Assembly: GCA_026390345.1 (NCBI GenBank)
Contig: JAPLGD010000031.1
Location: 1 to 41,354, forward strand
Direction: 5' to 3'
Length of the DNA: 41,354 nt
Source: Candidatus Bipolaricaulota bacterium
Lineage (GTDB): Bacteria; Bipolaricaulota; Bipolaricaulia; UBA7950; UBA9294
Part shown: in pieces, positions 23,509 through 32,126 of the stretch
How positions within the stretch are numbered: the stretch's first letter is position 1
Layout: every line of letters starts with the position of its first letter
The notes under the pieces: generated by a model
Told to the model about the DNA's origin: nothing
The model's database searches: none
What the model saw: the letters and a program-made list of their open reading frames with translations, nothing else
Translations under genes and position numbers: made by a program

Positions 23509-25332
23509 ATGCACGGAGGGTACACAGGCCGCGTCCTCGAGGTCGATCTGAGCCGCAGCGAGTGGGCCGTCTCGGATCTCGACCCGGCCATGGCCGCGGA
23601 CTACATCGGCGGCCGCGGTTTCACGAGCAAGATCCAGTTCGACCGGACCACGCCGAAGACGGATCCCCTTGGCCCCGACAACGTTCTCATCTTCGCGACC
23701 GGTCCGCTCACGGGGACTCCCGCCTCCAGCACCGCCCGGTTCACGATCGGCGCCCGGTCGCCGCTCACCGGACTGCTCGGCGACTCCAACATCGGAGGCT
23801 TCTGGGGCCCCGAGCTCAAGTTCGCTGGCTTCGACATGGTCATCGTGACCGGCAAGGCCGAGCACCCCGTCTACCTCTGGATCAACGACGGCGCCGTGGA
23901 GATCCGCGACGCCGCCGCGCTCTGGGGAAGGACGGTCTTCGAAACCGAAGACGCGCTCAAGCGGGAGCTCGGAGACAAGGTTCGCATCGCCTCGATCGGT
24001 CCGGCAGGCGAGAACCTGGTCAAGTACGCCTGTGTCATGTCAGAACGGTTCCATGCGGCGGGAGAGAAGGGCATGGGCGCGGTGATGGGCTCGAAGAACC
24101 TGAAAGCCATCGCGGTTCGAGGGTCGCAGCGCGTTCCCTTGGCCGACGAGAAGGGGTTCAAAGAGGCCGCCAAGGCCGTGCTCGCCACCATCATGGGCGA
24201 CCCCATCGCTGCTCTCGTCCCCGGGATCGGGACCCTCAGGTACGTCAGCGGCTCGCACCGCCGGGGCGCCCTGTGCACGAGGAACTGGCAGACGGGGGTG
24301 TTCGAGGGGATCGAGAACATCCGCGGCGAGAGAATCGTTGAGAAGTACAAGATCGGCAACCACCACTGCTACGCGTGCCCCATCGGCTGCGGCCAGATCG
24401 TCCGCCTTCCGAAGGAGCTCTTCGGCGGGATCACCGTGAAGCCCGAGTACTACCCCGTTGTGTCCTTCACGTCGGCCTGCGGCAGCGACAACGTCGAGGC
24501 CGCGCTGAAGGCCATTCACCTGTGCAACGCCTACGGGCTTGACGCGGGAGAGGCGGGCCACGCGATCGCGTTCGCCATGGAGTGCGAGCAACGCGGGTTG
24601 CTGAGCGCCGAGGTCAAGGGCCGCGTTGCTCTCAACTGGGGCAACTACGCGTCGATCCTCGAACTGGTTTCGATGATCGCGCTCAGGAAGGGGCTGGGCG
24701 AACTCTTGGGCGAGGGGCTGCGGACGGTGTCGCATGAAGTCGGCCGCGGCTCCGAGCGCTTCGCCGTTCAGGTGAAGGGCGCCACCCTGCCGACCGTCGA
24801 CCCTCGCGCCACCAAGCTCTACAACCTCCGGTACGTCACGGCGAGCCGCGGAGGAGATCACCTCCGCGGCCAGGGGATCCTGGGGGACAGCCTCGACGCG
24901 ATGCCGATCGCGAAGGCCATGGACAGCGTGATCTTCTACGAAGAGCTCTGCGCGTGGGTCGACATGTTGGGCGTCTGCAAGTTCACCTACCACATGGACT
25001 CCTCAAACGTTGACAGCATCAGGAGAAAACTCGACGGTCTTGAGCGTCTCTTCGTGGCCGCGGCTGGCGTTCGGCTCGACGACGCCCCCGAGCGCCTGCG
25101 GCAGCTCGACCGCGTCCTCAACGCGCGGGTGGGCGAGTCGCGAAGAACCGACACACTGCCGGCGCGGTTCCTCGAGGAACCGCTCCCGGACGGCCCCCGA
25201 AAGGGCGAAGTATTCGACATCCTCGACGAGTCGCTAGGCGAGTACTACAAGCGTCACGGATGGGACACGGCCACCGGCCTGCCCAAGAATCAGAAGGAGG
25301 TGGTGCCCCAGGATTCAATGGCATCGTCATAG
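23509..25332 (+). CDS. Aldehyde:ferredoxin oxidoreductase family protein (tungstopterin enzyme), copy 2
   Basis: 607-residue AOR-family enzyme with GRVLEVDLSRSEW and YIGGRGFTSK at the N-terminus, GP(L)TGTPASSTARF, the pterin segment GMGAVMGSKNLKAIAVRG, and cluster cysteines C287-x2-C290-x3-C294 (CYACPIGC) plus C490 (GVCKF). It is only moderately similar to copy 1 (2249-4132), so the substrates may differ. Coupled to the flavodoxin-like gene by a 3-nt gap. The role inferred is aldehyde oxidation or carboxylate reduction linked to low-potential electron carriers. The C-terminal about 20 residues are polar and variable. Confidence 0.93.
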   Translation: MHGGYTGRVLEVDLSRSEWAVSDLDPAMAADYIGGRGFTSKIQFDRTTPKTDPLGPDNVLIFATGPLTGTPASSTARFTIGARSPLTGLLGDSNIGGFWGPELKFAGFDMVIVTGKAEHPVYLWINDGAVEIRDAAALWGRTVFETEDALKRELGDKVRIASIGPAGENLVKYACVMSERFHAAGEKGMGAVMGSKNLKAIAVRGSQRVPLADEKGFKEAAKAVLATIMGDPIAALVPGIGTLRYVSGSHRRGALCTRNWQTGVFEGIENIRGERIVEKYKIGNHHCYACPIGCGQIVRLPKELFGGITVKPEYYPVVSFTSACGSDNVEAALKAIHLCNAYGLDAGEAGHAIAFAMECEQRGLLSAEVKGRVALNWGNYASILELVSMIALRKGLGELLGEGLRTVSHEVGRGSERFAVQVKGATLPTVDPRATKLYNLRYVTASRGGDHLRGQGILGDSLDAMPIAKAMDSVIFYEELCAWVDMLGVCKFTYHMDSSNVDSIRRKLDGLERLFVAAAGVRLDDAPERLRQLDRVLNARVGESRRTDTLPARFLEEPLPDGPRKGEVFDILDESLGEYYKRHGWDTATGLPKNQKEVVPQDSMASS

Positions 25333-25369
25333 GATCAACGATCTGTGGAGCTCATCTTAGGAGGCGTTC

Positions 25370-26962
25370 ATGACCATGCGTAAGCTGTTGAGCATAGCCG
25401 TCGTGCTAACGGCAGTGCTGTCTTTCGCCGCGCTCTCCGCGGCTGCGGAAGTTGTCGTGACCTACGGCCGAACGTCCGTCGAGCCGGGGGATCCTCTCGA
25501 TTGTCACTTCGGCGGAGGCGCGGCAAGCTACCAGAACTACCCCCTGATCTACGAGGGACTCGTCGGGTACAACAACATCACGAACCGGATCGAGGGGCTC
25601 CTCGCTTCGAGCTGGGAGGCGTCGGAGGACTCCAGAGTCTGGACATTCCACGTCCGGCAGGGAATCAAGTTCCACGACGGGACGGACCTCAATGCGGAAG
25701 CGGTCCGCTTCAACTTCGAGCGGATGATCACCGGGGTCATCAACGACATGGCCCAGGTCAACTACGCGGATCCGACGATCGAGGTGCTGGACGAGTACAC
25801 GATTCGGCTGAGCTTCCCTGAGCCCTTTGCCACGTTGCCGACGGAGTTGACGTACAACACGTACGGAGTGATGTCTCCAACGTTCATCAAGACCAACGCA
25901 ACCCCGTCGGACCCGTGGGCGGTCCAGGCGTTGCGATCGCGCGCGGTCGGCACCGGCCCGTTCGTGCTGGTAGAGTACCGCCCCAACGAGTCCATGACGT
26001 TCCAGAAGTTCGCCGGCTACTGGGGCGGCGTCCCCGGCATGCGAACCTCGCCCAAGTACGACAAGCTGATCATGCGGATCATCCCGGACGCCACGACCCG
26101 CGCGCTCATGCTCGAGACGGGGGAGCTCGACATCGCTGAGGGCATCCCGACGGACCTGCGCAACAAGCTCGCCAAGAACCCCAACCTGAAGGTCGAGTAC
26201 TATCCGCAGGCGAACGCGTGCTCGTACCTGATGATGAACGGCACCAAGGCCCCGTTCGACAACTTCAAGGTGCGCCAGGCGATTGCGTACGCGATCGACT
26301 ACAACGCCATCCTGCAGGACCTCGAGGGCGGCCACCAGCAGCCCATGCACGGCGGGATGCCCCAGGGCATGCTCGGGGCGGATCCGAACGGAGTCACGTT
26401 CCACCGGGATCTCGCGCTGGCCAAGACGCTGATGGCGGAGGCCGGCTACGCGAAGGGGTTCAAGACCTCGCTCGCCTTTTCGGACCAGCGATGGGCTGGA
26501 TTCCCCGCGATCGCCGAGGTCGTCCAAGCGAACCTCGCGGAGATCGGCATCGACCTCGAGCTCCAGGCCATGACGTTCACGGCGCAGAAGGACCTTCGCA
26601 CCAACAACACCCACCTGCTTGACTTGTATACGGTTTCCTTCGGCACCGGCGATCCTTCGTCGTGGGCGAGGAGCGTTCGACACCCGTCGGATCCCATCTT
26701 CGACCCGTACTACGAGTACTGGTGGGCGACCAACCCGAACGTGGCCCTGACCACGGACTTGGAGGAGCAGGGCCTTGTCGTCGCAGACCCGGACAAACGG
26801 GCTGCTATCTACCGTCAGCTTGACCAGCTTGCGATGGCCGACTTCGCCGTCGTCCCGCTGTTCCAGATCAGCACACCCTACGTGATGCGCAGCAACATCT
26901 ACGGGTACGTGTTTGACCACTGGTGCCGCGGAAGGCTCTGGCAGATCGAAAAGCGAGGCTAG
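25370..26962 (+). CDS. Extracytoplasmic solute-binding protein, family 5 (system 2)
   Basis: 530 residues with signal peptide (MTMRKLLSIAVVLTAVLSF..., cleavage near SAAA). Family-5 signatures: LLASSWEASEDSRVWTFHVR, QGIKFHDGTDLNAEAVRFNF, LIMRIIPDATTRALMLETGE and VRQAIAYAIDYN. ATG at 25370 with a strong SD (AGGAGG, 5 nt). Clearly homologous to the SBP of system 1, supporting duplication of a transporter module. Ligand unknown; followed by a hairpin and permease genes but no ATPase genes. Confidence 0.94.
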   Translation: MTMRKLLSIAVVLTAVLSFAALSAAAEVVVTYGRTSVEPGDPLDCHFGGGAASYQNYPLIYEGLVGYNNITNRIEGLLASSWEASEDSRVWTFHVRQGIKFHDGTDLNAEAVRFNFERMITGVINDMAQVNYADPTIEVLDEYTIRLSFPEPFATLPTELTYNTYGVMSPTFIKTNATPSDPWAVQALRSRAVGTGPFVLVEYRPNESMTFQKFAGYWGGVPGMRTSPKYDKLIMRIIPDATTRALMLETGELDIAEGIPTDLRNKLAKNPNLKVEYYPQANACSYLMMNGTKAPFDNFKVRQAIAYAIDYNAILQDLEGGHQQPMHGGMPQGMLGADPNGVTFHRDLALAKTLMAEAGYAKGFKTSLAFSDQRWAGFPAIAEVVQANLAEIGIDLELQAMTFTAQKDLRTNNTHLLDLYTVSFGTGDPSSWARSVRHPSDPIFDPYYEYWWATNPNVALTTDLEEQGLVVADPDKRAAIYRQLDQLAMADFAVVPLFQISTPYVMRSNIYGYVFDHWCRGRLWQIEKRG

Positions 26963-26970
26963 GATCGCGC

Positions 26971-26999
26971 GGCGGAGCGAAGACCCTCTTCGCTCCGCC
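26971..26999 (+). terminator. Intercistronic hairpin between SBP gene and permease gene (system 2)
   Basis: Perfect 13-bp stem (arms 26971-26983 GGCGGAGCGAAGA and 26987-26999) with a CCC loop, 8 nt after the SBP stop. No T-run. Likely an mRNA-stability or partial-attenuation element, as at 14151 and 35214. Confidence 0.7.
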
Positions 27000-27033
27000 C
27001 GCTTCTTCTCGGAAACCTAGCGAAGGAGAACGC

Positions 27034-28107
27034 ATGACGAGGTTCGTGATCAGGCGAATCTTCGCCCTCTTCCTTGTAGTTGTCGCGGGAACCGTGGTTA
27101 TGTTCGTCATCACCCACCTCGCCCCGGGCGACCCGATCCTCCTCTTGGTCGAGTCCTCGCAGGCGAAGGCGTACAACATCAGCGCCGCTCGCGCAGCCAG
27201 CATCGAGCGGGGAGAAGCGGCGTCCGGAGGGCTCCAGGCGATCCAGGACATCAAGGCCCGCTGGGGCCTGGACAAGCCGATCTACGTCCAACTCGGCATC
27301 TACCTGAAGAACATCTTCACCTTCGATCTCGGCAAGTCGATCCTGACGCAGCGTAGCGTGGCGGGCGACATCGCGAGGTACCTCCCCGCGACGCTCGAGC
27401 TCACGCTGATCGGCGTGTTGGGCTCAGCCTTTCTGGGCATTGCGGCGGCCCTCGTCTCCGTCGTGTACAAGGGCCGCCTGATCGATCACGCAACTCGGGT
27501 GTTCGCGTTGCTCGGCGTCTCAACACCGGCGTTCGTGCTGGCCTTGCTCCTCCTCCTCGCGTTCTACCTGAACCTGAGGTGGTTTCCGAGCGGAGGCAGG
27601 ATCGCCCTGGGCATCGCGCCCCCAAAGACGATCACGGGGCTCTACCTCGTGGACAGCCTGCTAACGGGAAACTGGGTCGCGCTGCAGAGCAGCTTCATTC
27701 ATCTGGTGCTCCCGTCGTTCGCCATCATGTTCGGAGGCATCGGCCGGGTGGCTCGGATTGCCCGCGCCTCGCTCCTCAACGTCGCCAAGCAGGACTTCGT
27801 GACCGTCGGACGAGCGAAGGGACTGCCGGAGATCGTGGTTCTGCTCAGGTACACGCTCCGCAACTCGCTCATCCCGATCCTCGCGACGCTCGGAGTGGTG
27901 TTCGGCTACCTGATGGGCGGATCGATTCTGACCGAGACCGTGTTCTCGTGGCCGGGGATGGGAAGGTACATCGTGCAGTCCGCCATCACCCTCGACTACA
28001 AAGCCGTCACCGGGTGCGCCCTGGTGATTACGTTCATCTACGGACTCGTCAACCTGCTGGTGGACGTCTCGTACGCCTATGTGGACCCGAGAATTGTCTA
28101 TGACTAG
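27034..28107 (+). CDS. Peptide-type ABC transporter permease, DppB/OppB family (system 2)
   Basis: 357 residues, starting MTRFVIRRIFALFLVVV. Motifs HLAPGDPI, GLDKPIYVQ, the EAA loop (DFVTVGRAKGLPEIVV), FSWPGMGRYIV and YVDPRIVYD. The periplasmic loop after the first TM is longer than in system 1 (about 25 extra residues around KAYNISAARAASIERGEAA). The start at 27034 is set by AAGGAGAACGC; an in-frame extension to 26923 overlaps the SBP gene and is not real. Confidence 0.94.
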   Translation: MTRFVIRRIFALFLVVVAGTVVMFVITHLAPGDPILLLVESSQAKAYNISAARAASIERGEAASGGLQAIQDIKARWGLDKPIYVQLGIYLKNIFTFDLGKSILTQRSVAGDIARYLPATLELTLIGVLGSAFLGIAAALVSVVYKGRLIDHATRVFALLGVSTPAFVLALLLLLAFYLNLRWFPSGGRIALGIAPPKTITGLYLVDSLLTGNWVALQSSFIHLVLPSFAIMFGGIGRVARIARASLLNVAKQDFVTVGRAKGLPEIVVLLRYTLRNSLIPILATLGVVFGYLMGGSILTETVFSWPGMGRYIVQSAITLDYKAVTGCALVITFIYGLVNLLVDVSYAYVDPRIVYD

Positions 28108-28140
28108 AACGGATCGTTCCGGACACCTGAGGGGGGAAGT

Positions 28141-28968
28141 ATGAAGGCCGCGCTGCGCCGCCCGATGATGATCGTGGGGATGGTAATCGTCGCCGTCGTG
28201 ATCCTCGCCGGAGTGCTCGCCCCCGTGATCTCTCCGTACTCCCCGAGCAAATTGAACACCTCAGATCGACTCAAGCCGCCAAGCGCGGAGCACCTATTCG
28301 GCACGGACAACCTGGGACGCGACATCTTGACCCGCGTTCTCTACGGCGCGAGGATCTCCGTCGCGATCGGCCTGATCATCACGATCACTTCTGCCCTCCT
28401 GGGCACGGCCCTCGGGGCGCTGGCCGCCTACTACGGGCACTTCCCGGAGCAGCTGATCATGCGGTCGGTGGACGTGCTGATCGCGTTCCCCGTGATCGTG
28501 CTCGCCATCGTCCTTTCGGCCGCTCTCGGAGGCGGGCTGCTGGCCGCTGTCATCGCAATGGTGGTCGTGTTCACCCCACGCTATGCGCGGTTGGGCCACG
28601 CCCAGGTTCTCAGCCTGAAGAACTCGTCCTTCGTCGAAAGCGCGCGGGCCATCGGTGTCGGAAACGGCCGGATCCTCTTCAATCACATCATGCGCAACGC
28701 GCTCGACCCGATCATCGTGCAAGCCACGTTGGACATCGGATTTGCGACGATCTACACGGCGGCCCTGGGGTTCATCGGTCTCGGCGCTCAGCCCCCGACG
28801 CCCGAGTGGGGGTCCATGATCAGCACATCGAGGGACTACATGACCCTCGCGTGGTGGTTCGTCACGTTCCCCGGCCTCGCCATCATCCTCTCCGTGCTGG
28901 GGTGGAATCTCCTCGGAGACGGGATGAGCGACATCATGAACCCGCGCGAGAGGACGGAGAAGTCATGA
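28141..28968 (+). CDS. Peptide-type ABC transporter permease, DppC/OppC family (system 2)
   Basis: 275 residues: N-terminal TM (MMIVGMVIVAVVILAGVLA), the hallmark HLFGTDNLGRDILTRVLYG, further TM helices, an EAA loop (SFVESARAIGVGNGRI), FIGLGAQPPTPEWGSMI, and a C-terminus in DIMNPRER. ATG at 28141 after GAGGGGGGAAGT. No ATPase gene follows in this operon; the OppD/OppF pair at 14-2094 is the only one in the window. Confidence 0.94.
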   Translation: MKAALRRPMMIVGMVIVAVVILAGVLAPVISPYSPSKLNTSDRLKPPSAEHLFGTDNLGRDILTRVLYGARISVAIGLIITITSALLGTALGALAAYYGHFPEQLIMRSVDVLIAFPVIVLAIVLSAALGGGLLAAVIAMVVVFTPRYARLGHAQVLSLKNSSFVESARAIGVGNGRILFNHIMRNALDPIIVQATLDIGFATIYTAALGFIGLGAQPPTPEWGSMISTSRDYMTLAWWFVTFPGLAIILSVLGWNLLGDGMSDIMNPRERTEKS

Positions 28969-29124
28969 GTCACGGGCATCGTGCCGGGCGCGGCACTCTG
29001 ATTGACTCGGAGTCGGACGCCCGTTCCGCCTAATGCCTCGGCCGTCGCGATATGCGTTGACACGGGACCATGGGGCCGCTCCCCACCTGGTGGAACGGCT
29101 GCCAGCAGAACGAGGAAGGGAAGG

Positions 29125-29883
29125 ATGATGAAGAAGCAGCTTGAGGCTGTCTGCGACCGTCTGAGGCACCACGGGTTCCGGACCGTGGTTGTCGCCGACG
29201 CGGCAGAGGCTCGGGAGGCGGTGCTGCGCCTCGTCGCTCCCGGCAGCACGGTCGGCGTTGGAGACTCCGCGACCCTCCGACAGATCGGCTCCATCGAAGC
29301 GCTCGAAGAGCAGGGGTGCGCCGTCGTCGACCTGTTCTCCCGCCGGATCTCAGAACTCACGAACGCCAAGAGCATCTCCATGGAGAAGCGGAAGAACATC
29401 GCGCGGCTCGCGATGCACTGCGACGTCTTCCTCACCGGCACGAACGTCGTGACCGAGTCCGGCGCGCTCGTCAACATCGACGGCTACGGCAACAGGGTCG
29501 CCGCCATGATCTGCGGCCCGAAAGAGGTCGTCGTCGTGGCCGGACGCAACAAGATCGTCGCCGACGTGGAAGCTGCCCTGGTCCGACTCAAAAGCGTCAT
29601 CGTGCCCGCCCACGCGCGGACGAAGTGGAAGAACACTCCCTGCGCGGCCACCGACCGGTGCAGCGACTGCGACTCCCCCGAGCGCCTCTGCGGCGTCACG
29701 ACGATCATCGAGCGGGCGCCCGGATACCTGGACGCCGCCCACGTCGTCCTCGTCGACGAAGACCTTGGGCTCGGCTGGGATCCGAGTTGGCCGGAGGACC
29801 GCATCGCGAGGATCCTCGCATCCTACGAGGCCGAGACGTGGCTCAAGCTTGGATCTCGGAAACCCCGGGACACCGCATCCTGA
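29125..29883 (+). CDS. LUD-domain protein (LutC/YkgG-like)
   Basis: 252 residues of the LUD family, which includes LutB/LutC lactate-utilisation proteins and many stand-alone anaerobe proteins of unclear role. Visible: GSTVGVGDSATLRQIG, FLTGTNVVTESGALVNIDGYGNRVA and VVVAGRNKIV (nucleotide-binding-like core), then a four-Cys segment TPCAATDRCSDCDSPERLC usual for the stand-alone type and probably metal-binding. ATG 29125 or 29128 after GAGGAAGGGAAGG. Last gene of the second operon after a 156-nt gap. A link to hydroxyacid or lactate metabolism would suit the two hydroxyacid dehydrogenases, but this is inference. Confidence 0.88.
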   Translation: MMKKQLEAVCDRLRHHGFRTVVVADAAEAREAVLRLVAPGSTVGVGDSATLRQIGSIEALEEQGCAVVDLFSRRISELTNAKSISMEKRKNIARLAMHCDVFLTGTNVVTESGALVNIDGYGNRVAAMICGPKEVVVVAGRNKIVADVEAALVRLKSVIVPAHARTKWKNTPCAATDRCSDCDSPERLCGVTTIIERAPGYLDAAHVVLVDEDLGLGWDPSWPEDRIARILASYEAETWLKLGSRKPRDTAS

Positions 29884-29968
29884 AACGCCCGTCCCGACGC
29901 CGCGGCGCCAAGATCTTCTCCTGCGTCCGGTCACAAGCTCGACTCCGGTCCAGCTGGCTCGAGCCTGA

Positions 29969-31201
29969 CTACTGGCTCAGAAGCCCTGCGCTCGCGGTGT
30001 GCTCAGGGTTCTGCCGGAACATCGGCCAGCTCGAGTCGGCCAGGCCCGCCGCCGACGTTTGAATCGAGTACACCGAACCGTCTCCGGCCCCGAAGAACAG
30101 CCGACCGGAAGCAGCATCGAAAACGGGTGAGGACACCACACCACCGACGTCATCCAGCCTCCATGCCAACTCCCCTGTCGGTGTCAGCGCGTAGAACCCT
30201 CCTCCGTGGCATCCGAAGAAGATCGAGCCGTCTGACAGGACGAGCGCAGCAGACTCCACCCACCCCGCCGGCTTGAACGACCACACGAGTCCGCCGTTGT
30301 CATCAATCGCGTAGAACGTCGCGTCGTCTGAGCCGATCAGCACGGTGCCCTCAGCATCAACGACCGGCGATGCCAGAACCGGTCCTCCGGTCTCGAAGCG
30401 CCACTTGAGCGTGCCATCCCGAGTGACCGCATAGACCGAATGGTCGTCGGAACCGAAGATCACGGAGCCGTCCGGGCCGATCGCAGGCGAAGACCGAATC
30501 CACGTCCCCGTCCTGAATGTCCACTTCAGGTGCCCCTGGGAGTCGACGGCGTGGAGGGAATAGTCAAATCCCCCGAAGTATACGGTCCCGTCCTCAGCAA
30601 TGGCCGGCGAGGAGAATACCGGTCCGTCGACGAAGTGAGACCACAGGAGTTCACCGTCGGAGGTGAAGGCGCACAGCGCACTCCCATCGAGCTCGCGATC
30701 GGTGTACCCCACATAGATCCTTCCGTCGGAACCGATCGCCGGAGAGCACTCAACCGGGCCGCCCAGCGAAACGCTCCACTTGAGCCCGCCGGCCGCGGTC
30801 AAGGCATAGAGCCGACCGTCCTCCGAACCCACAAAGATGGAGCCGTCCAGTCCGATCGCTGGCGACGAGTCGACCCTCCCGCCAGTGAGGAACCGCCAGC
30901 GCAACGTGCCGCCGGGCTCGATCGCGTACACGTACCGGTCCCGCGATCCCACGAAGACGACTCCATTTGGCGCAACAGCCGGAGAGGACGAGATCGCATC
31001 GCCCGTCTGAAAGCGCCATGCGACGCCAGGCGGTCGGGAGGGTTGAGAAGCCGACTCCTCGGAGATCCCGGCAATGCCAATCAACAGGGCAGCCATCAAG
31101 ATAGCCACGACGCATCCTCGAGCGACGCGAAACCGGAACACCCCGTCTCCTTCCCGGCTCGGGTCGCAGCCCAAGCCGCCCGTCTCCGCAGGCTGACTCA
31201 T
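29969..31201 (-). CDS. Secreted or anchored PQQ-type beta-propeller repeat protein
   Basis: 410 residues. An N-terminal hydrophobic segment (GCVVAILMAALLIGIAG, about residues 28-45) is a signal peptide or anchor; it is followed by eight repeats of about 40 residues with the pattern SSPAIGxDGxIxVGSxDxxLYAxxxxGxLKWxF, i.e. eight blades of a PQQ/BamB-like propeller, then WPMFRQNPEHTAS at the C-terminus. There are no quinoprotein catalytic motifs that I can see, so a structural or binding role is more likely than an enzyme. The start at 31201 is set by AGGAG 7 nt upstream; the frame extends to 31357 but that part runs through the gntR promoter. Divergent from gntR regulator 2. Confidence 0.88.
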   Translation of the reverse strand: MSQPAETGGLGCDPSREGDGVFRFRVARGCVVAILMAALLIGIAGISEESASQPSRPPGVAWRFQTGDAISSSPAVAPNGVVFVGSRDRYVYAIEPGGTLRWRFLTGGRVDSSPAIGLDGSIFVGSEDGRLYALTAAGGLKWSVSLGGPVECSPAIGSDGRIYVGYTDRELDGSALCAFTSDGELLWSHFVDGPVFSSPAIAEDGTVYFGGFDYSLHAVDSQGHLKWTFRTGTWIRSSPAIGPDGSVIFGSDDHSVYAVTRDGTLKWRFETGGPVLASPVVDAEGTVLIGSDDATFYAIDDNGGLVWSFKPAGWVESAALVLSDGSIFFGCHGGGFYALTPTGELAWRLDDVGGVVSSPVFDAASGRLFFGAGDGSVYSIQTSAAGLADSSWPMFRQNPEHTASAGLLSQ

Positions 31202-31331
31202 CCCATTGCTCCTCGCATTTCCTGTCTCCCCGCGCACTCGGTTCGGTCTCTGCCAGCCCGTCGAGGCCGGAGACGTAGACCGAGGGGATCCCGTTCCCGA
31301 TGACTCATCCGAGTCCTCAGAACACCGGCAT

Positions 31332-31360
31332 TTGCTTGTGGCCGAGGCTACTTGCATAAT
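31332..31360 (+). promoter_or_regulatory. Promoter of gntR regulator 2
   Basis: -35 TTGCTT (31332-31337), 17-bp spacer, -10 CATAAT (31355-31360). Six nt separate the -10 from the ATG at 31367, so transcription would start at the start codon and the mRNA would be leaderless; no SD is visible. Confidence 0.6.
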
Positions 31361-31369
31361 ACTCTTATG
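31355..31369 (+). promoter_or_regulatory. Inverted repeat at the gntR-2 promoter/start codon, possible autoregulatory operator
   Basis: CATAA-N5-TTATG, a perfect 5-bp inverted repeat covering the -10 box and the ATG. It differs from the operator at 19221/21082/33486. A chance short repeat cannot be excluded. Confidence 0.4.
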
Positions 31370-32113
31370 TCAGATGCGAACACCAGCGACCTAGCCAGAA
31401 GGGTGCCCGATTCATGGGACACCTGGCAGTACGGCATCTTTCCTCACCCGAAGAAGAGCGAACTCGCGCTTCAGTACCTGGACGAACTGCTGCGGGACTA
31501 CCCTACCGGGAAGAAGCTGCCGTCGGAACGTGAGGTCGCCGCACAGCTCAAGATCACCCGTTCTCCCGTACGAGAGGCACTGATTGCCCTTCAGATGGTC
31601 GGGAAAGTGCGAATCGAGCCGGGAGTCGGAGCCTTCTCTGTCGCAGAGGACTCGGGATCGTCGGAGAAGTCCGCCTTCTCGCTCTTGGCGGAAAGCGAGA
31701 GCCCGTTCGAGATCAGCGAACTGCGGAAGGTGCTGGAAGGCGCGATCCTCGCCGCCGCCATCGCCGAACTGACCCCCGAGTCGCTCAAGAGCATCGAGAG
31801 AGCGTTCCAGGGCATGGTCGATGCCCACGCAACAGGAGACATGGACCGCTTCCTCGATGCGCACCGCGAGTTTCACCTGTCGATCGCCGTCGCTTCGGGC
31901 AACAGCATCTTCGAGAGGCTCGCTCGGTGGATGCTCTGCTACGTCATGACCCAGCCGATCTGGGAGATGGTCATGCACCGCCGTCTGCGCGAGACGTCGA
32001 CGCGCATTGTCAACTCGATCGACGAACATCGCGAGATCCTCGACGCGATTCGGGCCCGCGACTCCCAGCTCGCCCAGGCGCTAATGGCGGAGCATTTCGC
32101 CGGCGTAGGCTGA
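31367..32113 (+). CDS. GntR-family transcriptional regulator with FCD domain, regulator 2
   Basis: 248 residues: winged helix (KLPSEREVAAQLKITRSPVREAL) and FCD domain with its three His (EFHLSIAVASGN, DEHREILDAI, MAEHFAG). Similar throughout to regulator 1, so the two are paralogues; the recognition helices TRSPVREAL and TRSPVHEAL differ at one residue. The ATG at 31367 replaces the TTG-initiated longer frame from 31352 because the -10 box overlaps those codons. It stands alone between the divergent propeller gene and the convergent M20 peptidase gene (13-nt gap). It may share control of the same regulon or respond to a different effector. Confidence 0.91.
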   Translation: MSDANTSDLARRVPDSWDTWQYGIFPHPKKSELALQYLDELLRDYPTGKKLPSEREVAAQLKITRSPVREALIALQMVGKVRIEPGVGAFSVAEDSGSSEKSAFSLLAESESPFEISELRKVLEGAILAAAIAELTPESLKSIERAFQGMVDAHATGDMDRFLDAHREFHLSIAVASGNSIFERLARWMLCYVMTQPIWEMVMHRRLRETSTRIVNSIDEHREILDAIRARDSQLAQALMAEHFAGVG

Positions 32114-32126
32114 CCGACAACCCAGT

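Noticed and set aside
28965-29033. 22-residue ORF overlapping the DppC stop as ATGA (MSHGHRAGRG...)
   Set aside because: No hydrophobic or domain signal, no SD of its own, and the region also forms a small GTGCCG/CGGCAC hairpin; ATGA overlap alone is too weak.
29057-29062. Perfect TTGACA box upstream of the LUD gene
   Set aside because: No acceptable -10 hexamer 16-18 bp downstream, so not called as a promoter.
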